The notes under the pieces: generated by a model | Told to the model about the DNA's origin: nothing | The model's database searches: none | Seen by the model: the letters and a program-made list of their open reading frames with translations, nothing else | Made by a program: the position numbers and the translations under genes | Shown: positions 25,345 to 34,386 of the stretch, piece after piece | How the letters are laid out: each line of letters begins with the position of its first letter | How positions within the stretch are numbered: position 1 is the stretch's first letter | NCBI RefSeq assembly: GCF_001544455.2 | Contig: NZ_FCOC02000006.1 | Span: 186,001 to 250,000, forward strand | Source of the DNA: Caballeronia sordidicola | Lineage (GTDB): Bacteria; Pseudomonadota; Gammaproteobacteria; Burkholderiales; Burkholderiaceae | Direction of reading: 5' to 3' | DNA: 64,000 bases

Positions 25345-25959
25345 ATGAAAATCGGAATTCTTGGTTCGGCCACCGTGGGCATGACGCTCGCCTGCGGACT
25401 CGCGGCAGTCGGTCACGACGTCTTCATTGCAAACAGTCGAGGTCCGGAAAGCCTGGTCACTCGTCTCGCGCAAACTGGGACGGCGGCGAAGCCCGCCTCG
25501 GTTTCAGAGGCGCTTGCGTGCGACGTGATCTTCCTCGCGGTGCCCTGGCTGAAGGTGCCGGAGGTGCTTAAACCCGACATCTCATGGGAAGGGCTCATCC
25601 TCGTCGACACGACCAACATTTTTGTCAGCTATGCCCCGGATTTTCGCGTCGACGATCTCAGGGGTGATTCCGGAAGCGAGTCTGTCGCCAGGCTTGCGCC
25701 GTCTGCACGCGTCGTGAAGGCGTTCAACACGCTGCCATTCACGGTGATGTTCGCGCCTACGCCTGCGGGCATGAAGCGAGTGCTCTTTGTCGCCGGAGAC
25801 GAGAGCGAAGCCGTCTCGACAGTTGCAAGTCTGATAGAGGAACTAGGCTTCCATCCGGTCGCGCTCGGACGGCTTGCGGGGGCGGGTCGCCAGATGGAAC
25901 TCGGCGGCCCGCTTAGTTCTTTGGAGCTTTTGTTGCCCGCAAAGACGGGGACGTCATGA
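25345..25959 (+). CDS. NADP oxidoreductase, F420-reductase-like Rossmann protein
   Basis: A 204-residue protein of the F420_oxidored/NADP-binding family. The N-terminal MKIGILGSATVGMTLA is a GxGxxG-like dinucleotide motif (GSATVG in place of GxGxxG). It is followed by IANSRGPES, the NADPH 2'-phosphate-binding NSRGP motif seen in this family, and VVKAFNTLPF in the second half. GGAG 7 nt upstream supports the ATG at 25345; the frame is open much further upstream but that part overlaps tetR. Function is probably NADPH-linked reduction; betaproteobacteria generally lack F420, so the cofactor name is only by homology. Likely co-transcribed with the SDR that follows. Confidence 0.82.
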   Translation: MKIGILGSATVGMTLACGLAAVGHDVFIANSRGPESLVTRLAQTGTAAKPASVSEALACDVIFLAVPWLKVPEVLKPDISWEGLILVDTTNIFVSYAPDFRVDDLRGDSGSESVARLAPSARVVKAFNTLPFTVMFAPTPAGMKRVLFVAGDESEAVSTVASLIEELGFHPVALGRLAGAGRQMELGGPLSSLELLLPAKTGTS

Positions 25960-26059
25960 GCGATTTTTTCATCATCATGTTCGATGTGTCTACGGCGGGT
26001 TTTGGCAAGGGCCATCCGTCAAATCCACCCGTTCATTCAGCTACAGAAGGAGAGCCACC

Positions 26060-26830
26060 ATGGCAGGCAACACAACAGATTCACTGATTGGCAAGGTAGC
26101 GCTTGTGACCGGCGCCGCACGAGGTCTCGGCGTCGAAATCAGCCGCGATCTCGCAGCGCGTGGTGCACACGTTATCGTCGGCGCGCGTGACCATCGGAAA
26201 GCCGAAGATGTTGCGGCCGAACTGCGCGAGCGTGGCGGCGCGGCATCCGCGCTCAAGCTCGACGTCACGCATGAGGAGGATCGAAGGGCGGCTTATGCAT
26301 CGATCGACAACGCGCACGGCAAGCTGGACATCCTGGTCAACAACGCCGGAATCCTGCTGGATAGTCCCGACGGAGGGACGCCAGCGCCACGGCAGCCCAG
26401 TGAAGCGTTGCCGCACGTGTTGCGCGAGACGTTCGAGGTGAACTTCTTCGCCCCCATCTTTCTGACGCAGTTGCTGCTTCCACTGCTCAAGCGCTCGGAC
26501 GCGCCGCGTGTGGTCAATGTGTCGAGCATCCGGGGTTCGCTCACGCATCTTTCCGATCCGGCCTCGCCAGTCTATCCAGTGCGCGCGCTCGGATACGACA
26601 GCTCGAAGGCCGCGCTGAACGCATTCACCGTATTGATCGCGGAGGAACTGCGTGGCACACCGATCAAGATCAACGCTATCCATCCCGGATGGCTCAGGAC
26701 CGGGATGGGCGGCGAGCGGGCGACGATGAGCGTAGAAGACGGCGCTCGCACGGCCGTCCAATACGCCACCCTGGGCGAGGAGGGTCCCACTGGTGGCTTC
26801 TTCTTCCTTGACGAGCGCTTGCCCTGGTAA
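26060..26830 (+). CDS. SDR-family oxidoreductase (carbonyl-reductase type)
   Basis: A 256-residue SDR. TGAARGLG cofactor motif, VNNAGILLD, Ser in NVSSIRGS, YDSSKAA (Tyr, Lys) and HPGWLRTGMGG are seen. The active-site Tyr is in YDSSK, and the protein ends GGFFFLDERLPW, an ending seen in carbonyl reductase-like bacterial SDRs. AAGGAG upstream of ATG 26060 fixes the start. It lies 100 bp after the F420-reductase-like gene, in the putative TetR-controlled group. Confidence 0.9.
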   Translation: MAGNTTDSLIGKVALVTGAARGLGVEISRDLAARGAHVIVGARDHRKAEDVAAELRERGGAASALKLDVTHEEDRRAAYASIDNAHGKLDILVNNAGILLDSPDGGTPAPRQPSEALPHVLRETFEVNFFAPIFLTQLLLPLLKRSDAPRVVNVSSIRGSLTHLSDPASPVYPVRALGYDSSKAALNAFTVLIAEELRGTPIKINAIHPGWLRTGMGGERATMSVEDGARTAVQYATLGEEGPTGGFFFLDERLPW

Positions 26831-26878
26831 GCGTAGAGCCGGAGTAAAACATTTTTCATATCAACAAATGGGCTAACA

Positions 26879-27634
26879 ATGAATAAAACTCTTTCGGGCA
26901 AAGTTGCCCTTGTCACCGGTGGCTCGCGCGGTCTGGGCGCCGCAACCGCAATCGCACTTGCTGACCAGGGCGCGGACATCGCGATCAGTTATGTCGCATC
27001 GGAAGAAAAGGCGGCAGCGCTCGTCGAGGTCCTGAAGGCGAAGGGCGTGCGCGCCGTCGCGATCCGGGCGGATCAGGGCGACCCTGGCGCGGCCGCACCG
27101 CTGATTCAGAACGTGGTCGAAACATTGGGGAAGCTCGATATCCTGGTGAACAATGCCGCCGTCGCATGGCAGGGCAGGACCATCGATGATCCGGAAATCG
27201 ACAATGCGGCGATGGATCGGCAATGGATCATCAATACGATGGGCGTTGTTGCCAACATTCGCGCAGCCGCCAGGGTGTTACCGGACGGAGGACGCATCAT
27301 CTCGGTCGGTTCCGGCCTCGGCACGCGGATCGCGTTTCCGGGCACGACCGACTATGCAGCGAGCAAGGCCGCGGTCGTGGGTTACAGCAAGGGCGCCGCA
27401 CGTGACCTTGGCGCGCGCAACATTACGGTCAATGTTGTCCAGGCCGGCATGATGGATACCGACATGGCCGCCGCGTCGAAGGGAAAGCTCCCGCCGATCA
27501 TTATGGAGTCGCACGCCATTCATCGATATGCAGCCGTCGAGGAAGTTGCGGCGGCAATTGTGTTTCTCGCTGGGCCGGATGCCGGCTTCATCACGGGGTC
27601 GGTGGTCGACGTGAATGGCGGGTTCACCGCTTGA
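26879..27634 (+). CDS. SDR-family oxidoreductase (FabG-like)
   Basis: A 251-residue classical SDR. TGGSRGLG (14-21), VNNAAVAWQ, Ser in SVGSGLGTR, YAASKAA (Tyr, Lys) and the VVQAGMMDTDMA loop. The closing GPDAGFITGSVVDVNGGF is the standard SDR C-terminus. It follows the previous SDR by 48 bp on the same strand. The cofactor is probably NADPH, judging from the Ser/Arg-rich second-strand end (SYVASEEKA). Substrate unknown. Confidence 0.9.
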   Translation: MNKTLSGKVALVTGGSRGLGAATAIALADQGADIAISYVASEEKAAALVEVLKAKGVRAVAIRADQGDPGAAAPLIQNVVETLGKLDILVNNAAVAWQGRTIDDPEIDNAAMDRQWIINTMGVVANIRAAARVLPDGGRIISVGSGLGTRIAFPGTTDYAASKAAVVGYSKGAARDLGARNITVNVVQAGMMDTDMAAASKGKLPPIIMESHAIHRYAAVEEVAAAIVFLAGPDAGFITGSVVDVNGGFTA

Positions 27635-28346
27635 GCAGCGCGGTTCGTGATACGCGGTTATTCTGGCCGTTTAGCGATAAATCGGGCCAAGCATAACGGC
27701 GCCGCACCAGGCGCCGGCCGATAATCACCCGAGAAGACTCTGCGCTCATTGTGATGAGCAGCTTGTCGCCAATCTAGGTGCGCGATCTGGCTAGGAGGGT
27801 AGCAGGAAAATTCGCCTTGCTGGACGCACCGGTCAGTGGCAGGGTTGAAGACGCCACGAATGCGACGCTCACCATCATGGCGTCGGGGCCGCTGACGTTG
27901 CAGGAAGCACTGTAGCCAGTGTTGCAAGCTGTTGGAAATGACATCGTCAATGCTTATCCCCCAAGCCACACCACACGTCTGCATACTCGAAAAAAACGCG
28001 CTGTCGTTTAACCAAACCGGCTCGGTCAGCAGTACCGCGTTGCGGCTGCGCAATTCCCTGGTGCGAATTGCCAGCGTGCGCTGACTCAATGAATGTTTGA
28101 CTTTCCGCCCCCACCTTCCAGGCGAATCGCAGACGGCGCCACGCATCTTGATGTTCTGGACCTTCATGGCGCCCCCCTTTGACAACGGTAGCCTCGTGCG
28201 CAAGCTACGTCGACCGGCCCGTTGTTTGCTGAGCATACGTGCTGGAAACCCGGAACGATTCCGCGCGTACGCCTGATCTTTCGCATTGCTTTCTGAAGTG
28301 CGTTTGACGGACTTTCAATTGACCATCGTAGTAGCAGGAGTCAGTT
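27635..28346. other. Gap with a decayed gene fragment
   Basis: A 712-bp region between the SDR and the TPP enzyme. It contains the decayed dehydrogenase fragment at 27739-27951. The remainder shows open frames on the minus strand without recognisable similarity. Confidence 0.5.
27739..27951 (+). pseudogene. Fragment of a 3-hydroxyisobutyrate/6-phosphogluconate dehydrogenase-family gene
   Basis: One frame reads SALIVMSSLSPI, stop (27775-27777), then VRDLARRVAGKFALLDAPV and SGRVEDATNATLTIMASGP, then a second stop (27913-27915) followed by PVLQAVGNDIV. The LLDAPVSG block, a little after an MSSLSP block, is the hallmark of beta-hydroxyacid dehydrogenases (HIBADH, GarR). The N-terminal Rossmann domain and C-terminal catalytic Lys domain are absent. 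Two in-frame stops and both ends missing mark it as a relic. Confidence 0.75.
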
Positions 28347-30176
28347 ATGAACGTATCCGATAAACCCCCGCAATCTCCGCAACGCCGCACGCTGCTGGGC
28401 GCAGCGGCACTCGGCAGCGCCAGCCTGCTGGCCGCCCGCGCGGCGAGCGCCCAGTCCGGCGTGCCCGATGCGCTTCCCGGACAGCCGCTGCACAGGGTGA
28501 GTCAGCCCGAAGGCGCTGCCGCGGACTCGGACACGACCGCTGACATCATTGTGAACACGCTGCTTGCCTGGGATGTCGACCACGTGTTCGGCATGGTCGG
28601 TGACGGCATCAATCCGCTGATCGAAGCCTTGCGGCAGCGCCGCGACAAGATCCGGTTCATTGGCGTGAGGCACGAAGAGGCGGCGGCGTTCATGGCGTCG
28701 GGCTGGGCTAAATCAACCGGACGTTTGGGCGTTTGCGTCGCCACCACCGGCCCGGGCGCGGTTCATCTGATGAACGGTCTCTACGATGCGCATTTCGACG
28801 GTGCGCCCGTTCTCGCCATCACCGGTCTGACGTTCCACGATCTGCTCGGCACGCGCTTCATGCAAAGCGTCAGTACGACAGCACTGATGGAGGACGTTGC
28901 GCTCTACAACACTGTCATCACTGGGCCGCGCCACGCTTTGGTGGTGACGGACATTGCGTGCCGTTCGGCGCTCGGCGGCCGTGGCGTCGCGCACCTGACG
29001 ATATCGAAGGACATTCAGGCGCAGCGGCTCGCGAGCGACAAGGCGTCGATGGAAAACCACGGACTGCGGACATCGACCAACTGGAACCGTCCCGCGCCGG
29101 CTCCTTCCGCCGACGATCTTCAAGCCGCCGCCGGCCTCATCAACGCGGGCAAGCGCGTCGCGATCCTTGCAGGCCAAGGTGCGCTGGGCGCGACAGCGGA
29201 ACTGGAGCAACTGGCGGCGCGGCTCAACGCGCCGGTCGCAAAAGCGCTGCTCGGCCGCGCCGCGCTTCCTGACGACTCGCCGTTTTCCACGGGCGGCATT
29301 GGCCATCTCGGCACCGTGCCGTCCGAGGAAGCCATGCACTCCTGCGACACGCTGTTGATCATCGGTTCTACCATGCCCTGGGTCGACTCGTATCCGAAAC
29401 CGGGCGCCGCGCGCTGCGTGCAGATCGACATGAAGGCGGAGCGCATAGGCTTGCGTTATCCGGCGGAGATCGGTCTTGTTGGCGATACAAGATCGACCTT
29501 GCGGGCGCTGTTGCCCATGCTGCGGCAAAAGGACGATGTATTTTTGCGTGAAAGTCAGGCGCGCGTTGTTCAGTGGAACCGATTGCTCGATCAGGTTGCC
29601 GCGACGCAGCGTGTTCCGCTGCGTCCCCAAAGCGTGATCCGCACCATCAGCAATGCGCTTGCGCCCGATGCACTCATTTGCCTCGATTGCGGCGCAAACA
29701 CACATTTCGCCGCACGTTTCCTGACGCTTCGCCGCGGCCAGCAGTTAGTCGCGACCGGCATGCTCGCGACCATGGCCCCCGGCTTGCCCTTCGCCATCGC
29801 GGCGCAACTAGCCAATCCTGGCAGGCAGGTCGTGGCAATTGTCGGCGATGGCGGGTTTGCCATGCTGATGGCCGAAATGTCCACGGCCGTCAAGGATCAA
29901 CTACCCATCAAGGTCTTCCTGCTGCGCAACGACGCGCTCGCCGAGGTGCTTTTCGAGCAGCGCGAGCTCGGCAATCCGGCGTACGGATGCGAACTGGGCG
30001 GCATCGACTACGCTCAAGTCGCCACTGCATGCGGTGCGCAAGGATTGCGATGTTCAGCGCCAGCGGAGGTTTCGCAGGCCGTGCAAGCGACGTTGCGCGC
30101 GCCCGGCCCGGCGTTGCTGGAAGTGCGCGTTGATGCAGAAGAGCAGCCGACCATGCCGCATCAGTTGAAGGTATGA
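28347..30176 (+). CDS. Thiamine-pyrophosphate enzyme (pyruvate oxidase/acetolactate-synthase-like) with Tat signal
   Basis: A 609-residue TPP enzyme with the normal three domains: TPP_enzyme_N (about 60-225, with the catalytic Glu region VRHEEAAAFMASG), central domain (about 255-385), and TPP_enzyme_C (about 425-590). The last contains GDGGFAMLMAEMST, the Mg/TPP-binding motif, and its LRND continuation. Unusually, the first 40 residues look like a twin-arginine signal (QRRTLLGAAALGSASLLAA, then ASAQ). If real, the folded holoenzyme would be exported to the periplasm. The N-terminal part could instead be a long unused tail. Substrate unresolved: pyruvate oxidase, 2-oxoacid decarboxylase and related activities are all possible. 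Confidence 0.87.
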   Translation: MNVSDKPPQSPQRRTLLGAAALGSASLLAARAASAQSGVPDALPGQPLHRVSQPEGAAADSDTTADIIVNTLLAWDVDHVFGMVGDGINPLIEALRQRRDKIRFIGVRHEEAAAFMASGWAKSTGRLGVCVATTGPGAVHLMNGLYDAHFDGAPVLAITGLTFHDLLGTRFMQSVSTTALMEDVALYNTVITGPRHALVVTDIACRSALGGRGVAHLTISKDIQAQRLASDKASMENHGLRTSTNWNRPAPAPSADDLQAAAGLINAGKRVAILAGQGALGATAELEQLAARLNAPVAKALLGRAALPDDSPFSTGGIGHLGTVPSEEAMHSCDTLLIIGSTMPWVDSYPKPGAARCVQIDMKAERIGLRYPAEIGLVGDTRSTLRALLPMLRQKDDVFLRESQARVVQWNRLLDQVAATQRVPLRPQSVIRTISNALAPDALICLDCGANTHFAARFLTLRRGQQLVATGMLATMAPGLPFAIAAQLANPGRQVVAIVGDGGFAMLMAEMSTAVKDQLPIKVFLLRNDALAEVLFEQRELGNPAYGCELGGIDYAQVATACGAQGLRCSAPAEVSQAVQATLRAPGPALLEVRVDAEEQPTMPHQLKV

Positions 30177-30892
30177 AGCGACCGCGTTGGCGAAACGAGC
30201 CTGCACGAATGGGTCCGGGATCTCTTCAGCACGCGAGGCCAAGTAGCGCCAAGTAAAAAGTCCACGGAGGGCCGCACCCGTGGACAATTCATACAGATCT
30301 GTTTTTCGGTTTGGACTGCCGGTGTGTTGATGCAGGCTCGTGGCCCATGTGCGGTCGGCCATTGCCGGCCATGGAAATAATACTGATACCAGAGCCTGTG
30401 TTCCTTTTCGGGACTTTCTGGCTGCATCGCAGTGGCGAGATTCTGGATGTTGCAACGTTCTTCAGCATGACGCCGTCCTGAGAGTGAGTGGGTCCAGCCC
30501 GGGCGTGACGGAATTTGCAGGGGCGTACAAGCAAGGTTACCGATGGCGCGGCTGGCGGGCAATCCAGATAAATTCGGGGTTCGCGTTAGTTAAGCTTTCG
30601 CGAATATGAACGCTGGACCGGCGCGGCCGAATAAAGAAATCGCTCGTGCGCCCCTCCGACACGCTAGCTCGAAATCACAATTGACGACACGTTTGAATCC
30701 GTATATCGGTGGCTCTATGACTTGACCGTCGTGCCAATCCGCCCGGTCGTGAGCGGTGGTGTGCGACGCCTTTGTCTTGTGAATGAAGTCAGGCGAAAGG
30801 CCGCTTTCCCGGCACGCACGGCGACTTCAATACAACCATAAACCTTGTAATTCAGGTGGCTTGGCGGCCGCCCCTTTGTTAAGGCTATGCCG
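30177..30892. other. Non-coding gap with one hairpin
   Basis: A 716-bp gap without a recognisable gene. An 8-bp perfect stem, GTCCACGG (30260-30267) with CCGTGGAC (30278-30285) and a 10-nt loop, lies about 85 bp after the TPP enzyme stop and may serve as its terminator. It lacks a U-tract on the + strand. Nothing else is evident. Confidence 0.45.
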
Positions 30893-31888
30893 ATGAGCAT
30901 CAAATCCGATAAAGATGCGCTCGCTCTTCGTTCACAGAAATTACGGGCACTTCTGCGAATTTCCATTGCCACTGTCGCGGCGCTCGCATCGATATCATCG
31001 GCAAACGCGACAGAATCCGCCTTGGGACGTCCGGTCGCTGGCATGAGCGTGCTTTCCGGAATCGGTATCGTGCCACCCGAGCCGGTCACCATAGTCAGCA
31101 TTGAGCAGATTTATATCGATGGTTCAATCGGCGGCAACCGGCAAGTGCCGATTGCAGGCAAGGCGTCTCTTGGCGTCGACGCGCAGATTGCTTTTACGCT
31201 TGCCAGCGTGCTGAGAGTGTGGGGCGGCGCCGGTGGCTGGGACTTCGCATCGGGTATCACGGTGCCCTACGTCTGGACGGAAGTGAACGCATCGTTTGCT
31301 GCGGGTCGTGTGGGAACGTCGAGCAGCGACAGGGCGTCCAACCTGTTCGACCTGTATTTCACGCCGATAGTGGCGGGGTACCACTTCTCCCAGACCGCGC
31401 ATATTTCATTGAGCTTCAACTTTTGGGCACCCACGGGTCGCTATGACCCGGGCGCGTTGGCAAACGCGAGTCTCAACAACTGGACGTTCGTACCGCAGGT
31501 CGCCTTTACCAAGTTCGTTCCAAAATACGGTTTGGAGTTCGATGTCGTGGGTAATCTGCAGTTCTACACAAAGAACACGGCGACAAACTATCAGAACGCA
31601 CCGCTGTTCACGCTCGATGCACTGGCGCTGAAGAAGTTTCCGAATGGATTAGGCATGGGGCTGGTTCTGGGTACGGTCCAGCAACTCGGGAATGACTCCG
31701 GGCCGGTGGCCGACAAGTTGAATGGCTTTGTCGGACACGACTTTTCGATGGGTCCGATCGTCACGTACGACACCAAGATAGAGGGTAAGCCTTTGTCAGC
31801 GAGTTTGCGGTGGGTGCCGTCGATTGTCAGCGTGAACCGGCTCAAGAGTACAACAAGTGTGATGGCGACAGCGACCATCGCCTTCTGA
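30893..31888 (+). CDS. Outer-membrane protein of the phenol meta-pathway family (COG4313)
   Basis: A 331-residue protein of the MetA-pathway phenol degradation-like family. A signal peptide covers about the first 38 residues (hydrophobic stretch ISIATVAALASISSANA after a basic N-terminus). The mature part alternates short amphipathic strands rich in aromatic residues and Gly, with SLSFNFWAPTGRYDPGALAN as the recognisable family core. It ends in an alternating hydrophobic strand closing with Phe (TSVMATATIAF), as outer-membrane beta-barrels do. It may admit hydrophobic compounds. The start ATG at 30893 has AAGG about 8 nt upstream; the ATG 6 bp earlier is too close to that site. No aromatic-degradation genes adjoin it. 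Confidence 0.82.
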   Translation: MSIKSDKDALALRSQKLRALLRISIATVAALASISSANATESALGRPVAGMSVLSGIGIVPPEPVTIVSIEQIYIDGSIGGNRQVPIAGKASLGVDAQIAFTLASVLRVWGGAGGWDFASGITVPYVWTEVNASFAAGRVGTSSSDRASNLFDLYFTPIVAGYHFSQTAHISLSFNFWAPTGRYDPGALANASLNNWTFVPQVAFTKFVPKYGLEFDVVGNLQFYTKNTATNYQNAPLFTLDALALKKFPNGLGMGLVLGTVQQLGNDSGPVADKLNGFVGHDFSMGPIVTYDTKIEGKPLSASLRWVPSIVSVNRLKSTTSVMATATIAF

Positions 31889-31909
31889 GCCCTCATAGCG
31901 AAAGGGCTC
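31887..31909 (+). terminator. Hairpin at the end of the outer-membrane protein gene
   Basis: GAGCCCT (31887-31893) and AGGGCTC (31903-31909) make a perfect 7-bp stem with a 9-nt loop and overlap the stop codon. No U-tract follows. The next gene is convergent. Confidence 0.45.
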
Positions 31910-32065
31910 CGGGAATGACAAGACCTCACACGCGGGTTCTTGCCGCCGCAGCAATCGCTGCGTGTATCGGAGGCGAGGGAACGCTACAGAACGGCTGGGC
32001 GCGGCCGGACGTGGTCGGTGGATACGGACTCGACCATCTCGCCCGGAGAGTCCATACAAGCAAAA

Positions 32066-33670
32066 TCAGTCGCCCGCGCCGGCAGATTTTTGAAGTCCTG
32101 CAAGGCGCGCCTTCAACGCTTCGACCATCTGAAATTGAGAGTTCTTGACGGGCCCGGTGTAAGTCGTGCTTTGTGCGGGTGCTGGCGGATACTTCACATA
32201 GCTGGCGACGACCGTTTTCATCACCGAGTCGAATATTGGAACCGTCCAGCTCTTTTCAGTCCAGTTGGTCATCAGAATATCGTAGTGCTCGCCGGGGTCC
32301 GACTGTAAATCATAAATGCGCGGCACCGTGGCAACGTACTTTTCCTGGCCCTTCCACCCTGTATGGTCATCCTCGCTAAAAGGAGGATAGTCTCCACGCA
32401 GGTTGAACACGGCCTTGAATTTGCCGACACGGATGGCTCCGGGCGCGATCTCATCTTCCGTTTGATAAAGCCAGAACGTGCGCTTGGATTTACCGGTGCC
32501 CAACAGGATCGGGGTCATGTCGTAGCTATCAAAGATCGTCGGCTTGCCTTCCCGGTCGGTTGTCGGCAACGTCGTTCCGGCTATGTCCGCGAACGTCGCC
32601 ATGAGGTCGAGTCCGCCAACGATATCCCATGACGTCGCGCCCGGTTTTATGTGCCCTGGCCACCACGCCAAAGCGGGAACGCGGCTGCCCGCTTCCATAT
32701 CCGTACCCTTGGTCCCGCGAAACGGCGTGTAACCCGAGTCCGGGTAAACATCCTGCCACGCGCCGTTGTCGACTGTGTAAAAGACCAAAGTATTCTTGTC
32801 GAGGCCCTCAGCCCGTAGTGCATCCATGATTCGGCCCACCCGGGTGTCGAGCTCTACGACCGCGTCTCCATACTTTGTCTTGACGTCCGACTTCCCGACA
32901 AATTCCGGTGCCGGCAAATTTGGTTGATGGTTCTTTGTAAAGTTGATGCTCATGAAGAACGGCTTGCTATCGTTCCCATGCGCCTTGATGTAGTCGACGG
33001 ATGCGGCCTCGATGCCCTGATCGAGCAAGGGAATGTCATCGCCAGAAACCTTGCGTACTTCCCGGAATTTTTCGCCCGCCTTGCCTTCAATCTCTCCAAG
33101 CGCGCTGACCGTGGGTACTTCTGCCGGCCAATCCGGATTCCATTTCTTGTCGGCGTAGGTGTACGCGTTCAGATGGTACAGATAGACGTTTTTCATCTCG
33201 TCATATCCGTGAGCAGTCGGCATGGCATAGTCGGCTTCTCCGAGATGCCATTTGCCGGTGAAGAACGTCGAGTAGCCGGCTTTCTTGAGGACATCGGCAA
33301 CCGTCACTTCGTTCTTCGGCAGGCCGCCTCCCTGTCCTGGAGCCGCGACGGTCGTCATGCCGCTCCGGTTGGGGAGCCTGCCGGTTTGCATCGCGGCGCG
33401 GCCAGGCGTGCAACTGGGTTGGCCATAAAAGTCCCAGAACTGCATACCTTCACGCGCCATGCGATCAAGATTTGGCGTGGGCGCACCGCGGCCCTGACCA
33501 CCGCCATAAACGCCGAGATCGCCCCATCCTGTGTCGTCGGAAACCAGCAAGATGATATTGGGCTTCTGATTTCCGGTTTGCCCGAGCGCCGGTGATATCG
33601 CCGTGAGTAATGCGGTAGAGCCAGTCACCAGGCGCATCAAGACACGACGGTATGGCATATTGGCCGGCAT
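32066..33670 (-). CDS. Secreted sulfatase (arylsulfatase family)
   Basis: A 534-residue alkaline-phosphatase-superfamily sulfatase. A signal-peptide-like start (residues 1-29, ending PALGQ) suggests periplasmic location. The metal-binding NIILLVSDDTGWGDLGVYGG start and the formylglycine motif SCTPGRAAMQTGR (Cys-x-Pro-x-Arg) are intact, so it would need a formylglycine-generating enzyme, which is not in the window. Further sulfatase segments GYSTFFTGKWHLG and the metal-ligand region FYTVDNGAW are present. I start at 33670, where GGAGG lies upstream. The enzyme would release sulfate from organic sulfate esters, fitting the neighbouring sulfite-reductase genes on the same strand. Confidence 0.92.
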   Translation of the reverse strand: MPANMPYRRVLMRLVTGSTALLTAISPALGQTGNQKPNIILLVSDDTGWGDLGVYGGGQGRGAPTPNLDRMAREGMQFWDFYGQPSCTPGRAAMQTGRLPNRSGMTTVAAPGQGGGLPKNEVTVADVLKKAGYSTFFTGKWHLGEADYAMPTAHGYDEMKNVYLYHLNAYTYADKKWNPDWPAEVPTVSALGEIEGKAGEKFREVRKVSGDDIPLLDQGIEAASVDYIKAHGNDSKPFFMSINFTKNHQPNLPAPEFVGKSDVKTKYGDAVVELDTRVGRIMDALRAEGLDKNTLVFYTVDNGAWQDVYPDSGYTPFRGTKGTDMEAGSRVPALAWWPGHIKPGATSWDIVGGLDLMATFADIAGTTLPTTDREGKPTIFDSYDMTPILLGTGKSKRTFWLYQTEDEIAPGAIRVGKFKAVFNLRGDYPPFSEDDHTGWKGQEKYVATVPRIYDLQSDPGEHYDILMTNWTEKSWTVPIFDSVMKTVVASYVKYPPAPAQSTTYTGPVKNSQFQMVEALKARLAGLQKSAGAGD

Positions 33671-33960
33671 GTGTGCCTCCGTTTTCAACTCGAGCGAAAC
33701 GAGGGGTATTTCCTCGACCGATATTGAAAACGGGCGAATGAGTCAAGCGATTTGTTTCCACCTGCAAGCGGCCTGACTTTTATAAGTGCCGCTCTGCTTG
33801 AGGCTGCGTTGCGGCGGAAAACCAGCCGTACGGTTTCGGACGAACAGGTTGCAGTCGGCCGTGCACTCGATCTCGATGCGGCGCTCGTCTGTCCACCGCA
33901 AGGATCGTGTGATGTCGTGAGGCATCCATATCGTGCGGCGATCCCAAGGCGGGCGGCGCG
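33671..33960. other. Gap between sulfatase and DUF934 gene
   Basis: A 290-bp gap with the sulfatase promoter region expected in it. No clear promoter consensus or small gene was seen. Confidence 0.35.
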
Positions 33961-34386
33961 CTAATTCTCTTGCATCGGCTTTCCGATCGCATTACCTTGA
34001 AGTGCTGGCATTGCACTCGCCACGTCACTTTGATAGAAGGCTGGGAATCTCTCGAACTGACGTTTTGCGTCAGCCGGGTCAACGCCGTCCTTCAACACTG
34101 CGCTGGAAAATCCGGTGCGCTCCATCTGGATGAGCTGGTCAATCAGCACGTCGCCAGTCGCTCGCAGATCGCCGGTGAAGCCGAGTCGTCGGCGCAGCAG
34201 ATAGGCCTGGCTGTAGGCCCGGCCATCGGTGAAATGGGGGAAGTGCAGTTCTATGCGCTCGATCTTGCGAACCCGGTCTTTCAATGCGAGCGGATCCTCG
34301 TCGTTGGCGAGTGACACAACCTGCCGCGCATGATCGACCGCGTGCTCGCGTGTCGTAAGAAGCCTGATGTGCGCGGTATCGGTCAT
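33961..34386 (-). CDS. DUF934 protein, sulfite-reduction accessory
   Basis: A 141-residue DUF934 protein. The conserved block HFPHFTDGRAYSQAYLLRRR, then GFTGDLRATGDVLIDQLIQMERTGF, identifies it. The family is almost always encoded next to sulfite/nitrite reductase and APS reductase genes and is presumed to help sulfite reduction, perhaps as an electron carrier partner. Mechanism unknown. Its start overlaps the stop of the reductase gene by 4 bp (ATGA), so the two are translationally coupled. Confidence 0.9.
   Translation of the reverse strand: MTDTAHIRLLTTREHAVDHARQVVSLANDEDPLALKDRVRKIERIELHFPHFTDGRAYSQAYLLRRRLGFTGDLRATGDVLIDQLIQMERTGFSSAVLKDGVDPADAKRQFERFPAFYQSDVASAMPALQGNAIGKPMQEN

Noticed and set aside
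25345..25959. True F420-dependent reductase
   Set aside because: The family name comes from NADP-linked F420 reductases, but betaproteobacteria of this type generally lack F420. I kept the neutral name of an F420-reductase-like NADP protein.
27658..28236. A 192-codon minus-strand frame in the gap before the TPP enzyme
   Set aside because: Runs antisense through the decayed dehydrogenase fragment and shows no motif of its own.
30260..30285. Hairpin as a confirmed terminator of the TPP enzyme gene
   Set aside because: Stem is perfect but there is no downstream U-tract on the + strand, and an oligo-A precedes it; only noted within the gap.
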